A stretch of 64,000 bases of DNA from Pseudoscleropodium purum (taxonomy: Eukaryota > Streptophyta > Bryopsida > Hypnales > Brachytheciaceae). The translations under genes were made by a program, and so were the position numbers. Shown piece by piece: positions 59,864-64,000 of the stretch. The notes below the pieces were generated by a model that had not been told where the DNA came from, did no database searches, and saw only the letters and a program-made list of their open reading frames with translations. Position 1 is the stretch's first letter, and every line of letters begins with the position of its first letter. The DNA lies in the NCBI GenBank assembly GCA_963969395.1, contig OZ017796.1, positions 33,346,243 to 33,410,242 of the forward strand, in the 5' to 3' direction.

Positions 59864-60916
59864 CCAAATTAACTTTTCAAAAAAATGGTTGTAACTTCTA
59901 AACCATAAATTTGATTTGACACAAAGTTCTTGTGATTCCACATCTTTGAGAAAGGTTTTAAAAAAACATTTGGCAAAACTAATAATATAGGGATCTACCC
60001 GAAATCCACAGTGTCTCCTAGAAAACTCTTGAAACTTTAGGAATTAAAAAAATGTTGATGGCAATGTGTGGCATATGTGGATTGGTGGTGACGATTTGTG
60101 TCATCTCTCTGTTGGGATTCATTGAAGTGTTGTTGTATTATGTTTTGGAGGTGTATTATTTACTTTGTCTGGCCCAGAGACAGAACATCATCCGGAGTCA
60201 GGTCCTGCAATGATGCCAGCGGGTTGCAACCTCCCTGTCCTCTGCCAGATTTCATCTGGCAGGTGCCCTTTGTGAATCATACTTCCATAATCCACATGGA
60301 AGGGACTTGAGGCTGCACACACAAACTGCGTAAACCCCCACCCAGAGCTTGCAAACACCATAGCCCACCCAAATGCCACAAATCCCTACAATCCCAGTTC
60401 CAAACTCCATCTCTCCTTAACAATCACAATCCACACGGAACTGCAACAATTTGCAGCAGAAACAGCAATCCAACCAATCCATATCCCAAATCCCAAATCC
60501 AATCAAGCCTGCTATCAACCCTCCAGTTGAATTTGTCATCATCGCTTTTACATTTCACATTCTAAGTTAAGTAAAGCCTGCCTGCCTGCGACTGTAGAGC
60601 TCTTTCTCCCGGAGAGTTTTGTGGAGGGTTTTGCGGGGCTCTTGGGATTCTGTACTCCAACCATTTGGTGCCCTGTGGTGCATCCTGGCGCTGACGCCTC
60701 ATTTGGGATTTGGGTTTGGGAGCTTTGGTATATTATTTAGCTGCGTGGAGGATCTGAATTAGATGGAGCGTTTTTTTAGGGTTTGGGTTGTGGGGAGATC
60801 GGAGGATGGGTGAAGCTTGGATTGTCTGCTTGTGAAGATTCGAGGTTTTGGTTGAGGAAGTGGAGCGGTTAAGCTATCAAGAGGAGTTTCTCGACTCTGG
60901 TTTTGGTTCTTTGGTC

Positions 60917-63900
60917 ATGGCGTTTCCAGCTCGGAGGTACTGTGAGCTACTGTCTTTGGCAAGGATTCAATTAGTGTGGAATTGAATGAGTTCGTGAATT
61001 TCTTCAAGGATTCTTGGGACTGGTGGTACATGGAAGATTCGTTAGGATGAACTGTTTCTGAGGTTTACAGTATTTCTTCCGACTTGGTGGGGTGGATTGG
61101 ATCGAGTGTAGGGGTAGATTGAAGAAAGAAGTAAAGAACCGCTAGCAAAAGCTAGAATCGCTTGCTTTGAAACCTTGGGTTTGTGTGTTGTCACAGTCTG
61201 TCTAACACGTGCTATATTACACATTCCTCAGGAGGAACTTACTATTCGCTCAAGCTTCAGAAGATGTCGCAAGGTCTGCAATTCATAACTTAGGTTTATC
61301 ACTACTATAGTGATTAGGGTGTGCTCTGTACTTGCAGTTGATTATTGTATCACTTTATTCCACAAATCGTTATGAGAGAAGTGTGCTACTGTTTCCTCAC
61401 ATTTTTACGTATTTATATGCTCTTTTGAGAGAGCTGCAATTCGACAAGGGACGAGTGCTGCTATGGGGAGATCACCTCTGAAATGTACATACAATATACA
61501 CTGGGTGTCCCTTGAGCAGCACCCTACCCGTCTCGTGTTCATCTTCCCTTTGTCGACTGTTTAAATTGATTTCAACAATCGTGCTGTTTCATTTTTTGCT
61601 CATATTTTCAAATGTGATTTTTTTTCATGATTTGAACTGCGCTCAGTTCGTCGCCACTTGAACTGTAGCATTCGTTTATTGAGATTTATGTTACTGAGCT
61701 TGAAGCTTGTCCGATGATTTTTTGATGCAGCGGAGTTCCAAGGAAGCGGGGCGAGACCATAAAGTCTCTGATGCCAGGCATTTTGATAGGAGTTTGTATT
61801 GGAGTTTGCATCACCCTTTCCTTCATAAAGGTGAGAAGAAAGAGCGGCATCCCTTTCAACTTCGAATAGAGACATGGTATCCTCCATTTGTTCCAGTTGT
61901 TGAGAATGTATCGTTTGTGCTTGATAACCTTTTTCGTGTTTTAATCTCAGTTTGCCATCCCGCCACTAACTAGCGATTCAGGACGGATAGAAGTTTTCGG
62001 GAATAATAATGGTGTAAGTGCATTGTCCTCCAGCTACTTCTGCAGTAAACCCGCTCTCCCTCGCTGTTGTTACTTCTAAATATTTCAGAGGTTCCTTTTT
62101 TTTTTTTTTTTTTCTTTCTGTAGGTGGTTTCTCTATTCGAAGATGATTCTTCCTTACTGCTAATTGTTGCAACTCTCCTTAATTAGCGTGAGAGTAAGGT
62201 AGAGGATCACTACAGATCTGTGGAGAGATCCTTCTGTACATGAGCGAAATTTCAAATTTTTACCACTATGTATGAATTTCTAATGCAATTTCGAAGTGGG
62301 AGGTTGTAGCTCACTATAAGTGACAGTAATCAACCTCCCCAGTTTCATTCCAAGGTAGGTCATCATAGTTGTTTAGCTAATTCATTCTTACAACCGCGTG
62401 CTTATAAGTCCAACAATGCCTATGAATAGATAAGTTGTTGTGATAACAGGGTCAGTATGGGAGACGGGATCAAGTACCTTACGGCTTTATTATCCTCTAT
62501 CTCTGCTGATTAACTTAGATCTCTTTCTTCCAAGTTTTGGTTGAAGAATGATGACAAGGTTTTACGTGTTTCAGGGCATGGATTCCACAAAGGCTGCTGT
62601 ATATTGTTCTTCTTTACCCCCACGAGGTGCTGAAAATCTACCACGAGGAATAGTCGTCCCGTTGACGGATCTATACCCTCGCCGGTTGTGGGGAAAACCT
62701 GAGGAGGTGAGTTCTTTCTAATATTTTCGTCCCTTGTTCAGATTTTTTTGTTGGCCAACATATGCAATGTTCTTCACTGATTCAGATGATATATAATTTG
62801 GCCCCATTTCAATGATCGAACAATATGATTAAAATCAGTCATATCAAAACCATGAATCACTGGTTCTTTAGGAGTTAGGAGCGATATGTGTTGTGGAAAA
62901 CAGAAATTGGTGCCTTCTGTCCTTGGAATTGCTATAGTTACGGATCCCGTAGTTGTAACTATATATTGCCTTGAAACCAGTTACTGTTTCTGAATGATGG
63001 TGTTTTTTGGCAGGACCTCCTAATAAAACCGAAGTATCTATTGACTCTCACTGTAGGACTTGAGCAGAAAGACTTTGTCAACCAGTGTGTTCAGAAGGTA
63101 TGTTTTTTTTTTTTTTGTTTTTTTGTGTACTCATTATTACCTGGTTTAAGAAATCTATGAGTTTTTTCTTGTAGGATTGCCTCATGGTCTGCCTGTAGTG
63201 GGGGTCTTACGGATACCATCCTTCGATAATTTTGTTAGGGGAAACTATTGTTGCCTAATTCTAAAAACCTACTCTCTGCACCTATTGTGTAGTTTTCAAA
63301 AGAATGGCAGATAATGCTATTCCATTACGACGGAAAAGTAAATGAATGGGATGACTTGGATTGGGCGAAATATGCGATTCGCATCAGCACTTCAAAGCAG
63401 GCTAAGTGGTAAGTGTTGTAGCCAATCTGCAATTTTTATTTTTCTTAGTTACAAATCACTCTTTAACCCTTTTTTTTGGCAGGATCTCATTACTGTGTGT
63501 TTCAAGAAGAGGGTCTTTTGGCATGGGTGCAGCTCCTCTGTCTTTGGATTTGCTCTAGGCTGTAGCAATTTGTGATACCAATGTACTGCTCAATGTTTTC
63601 AGGTGGTACGCGAAACGGTTTCTGCACCCTGACGTGGTCGAAGCGTATGATTATATATTCATTTGGGATGAGGATCTGGATGTGGAGCATTTTAATGCCG
63701 AGAAGTATGTTCTCTAAGCAGACTTTTGTTTCAGAATTTTGGAGTGAGGATTTCTACCAGTGCCATAACTCAGTAATATAAGTAAATATTAAGTGCATTA
63801 TTGTTAATGGAATGTTTGAGATCCCGGTGTAAGGTTGCAAATGTTTTCACAGATAGACTGCGGTGGTATGCCCTTTGATAAATAATAGTGCACCTATCAA

Positions 63901-64000
63901 GGAAAGCATAATGACATTTGTTTAGTGTTGCATTAAATTTGATAGTATCCGGACCTCCGGCTGCAGGTACATGGAGTTGGTAAAGAGGTACGGGCTTGAG
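60917..64000 (+). CDS. DUF707 family protein, 5' part (truncated by window end)
   Basis: Exons seen: 60917-60936, 61731-61830, 61951-62013, 62575-62706, 63014-63097, 63293-63408, 63603-63704 and 63967 to the edge. Phases agree throughout and about 217 residues are visible. The 20-nt first exon (MAFPAR) is inferred from frame and a GT donor. A hydrophobic segment at residues 20-38 (MPGILIGVCIGVCITLSF) predicts a type II membrane anchor. Family landmarks follow: LPPRGAENLPRGIV, RRLWGKPEEDL, LFHYDGKVNEWD, WWYAKRFLHPDVV and YDYIFIWDEDLDVEHF. DUF707 plant proteins are often labelled 'LKR/SDH trans-splicing related' and have no established function; the WDED motif could suggest a glycosyltransferase-like fold, but that is inference. 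The first intron is long (about 0.79 kb). Confidence 0.9.

Larger units (their letters stand above)
55286..60600. other. AT-rich intergenic region with transposon relics
   Basis: No host gene recognised. It contains a Harbinger-type MITE (56757-57137). Open frames at 57788-58129 (minus, 113 codons) and 59289-59561 (plus, 90 codons) resemble nothing I know and may be transposon relics. A two-unit repeat of about 80 bases lies at 59697-59863. The last 300 bases are GC-richer and probably promoter or 5' UTR of the DUF707 gene; they include a short TGCCAGATTTCATCTGGCA hairpin near 60242. Confidence 0.5.

Overview
The window is nuclear DNA of a land plant, most probably a moss. Genes carry many spliceosomal introns with GT..AG borders. 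One end holds a decayed PLS-type pentatricopeptide repeat (PPR) gene whose N-terminal wording resembles the large moss PPR-DYW families. The intergenic DNA is AT-rich and full of nested transposons. The species was not identified; 'moss' is an inference from the PPR wording and gene structure.

Layout. 1-1190: PPR pseudogene (minus) running off the left edge. 5395-12558: intact 15-exon PHT4-type plastid anion/phosphate transporter gene (minus). 14860-16950: five-exon agmatine deiminase gene (minus). 17.5-46.35 kb: a large, old, imperfect palindrome filled with transposons. 48858-55133: second intact PHT4 gene (plus), with the same 15-exon structure. 55.3-60.6 kb: AT-rich transposon-derived DNA with one clear Harbinger-type MITE. 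60917 to the right edge: 5' part of a DUF707 gene (plus).

Main result. The two PHT4 genes point away from each other. Their exons, introns and 3' flanks match in inverted orientation, and so do several markers between them (17.56-17.71 with 45.40-46.35 kb; 18.2-28.55 with 29.88-41.48 kb). The window is therefore an old inverted segmental duplication centred near 29 kb, with agmatine deiminase present only in the left half. Inside it lies a 2,561-bp stretch (18437-20997 against 38677-41237) that is almost perfectly identical between arms, without one length change, while homologous sequence on both sides is clearly diverged. That pattern fits a recent gene-conversion tract.

The arms also record transposon history. 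The opposite arm supplies an empty site for a 5,657-bp CACTA element (TSD AGA), which contains a second CACTA element (TSD GGA), which contains a tRNA-derived promoter. Two GC-rich hAT-type elements have perfect 8-bp target duplications. At the palindrome centre sits a solo LTR (TSD CATCC) whose putative promoter carries four 50-bp repeats of heat-shock-element-like sequence upstream of a TATAAATA box. No prokaryotic, CRISPR or viral system was seen.
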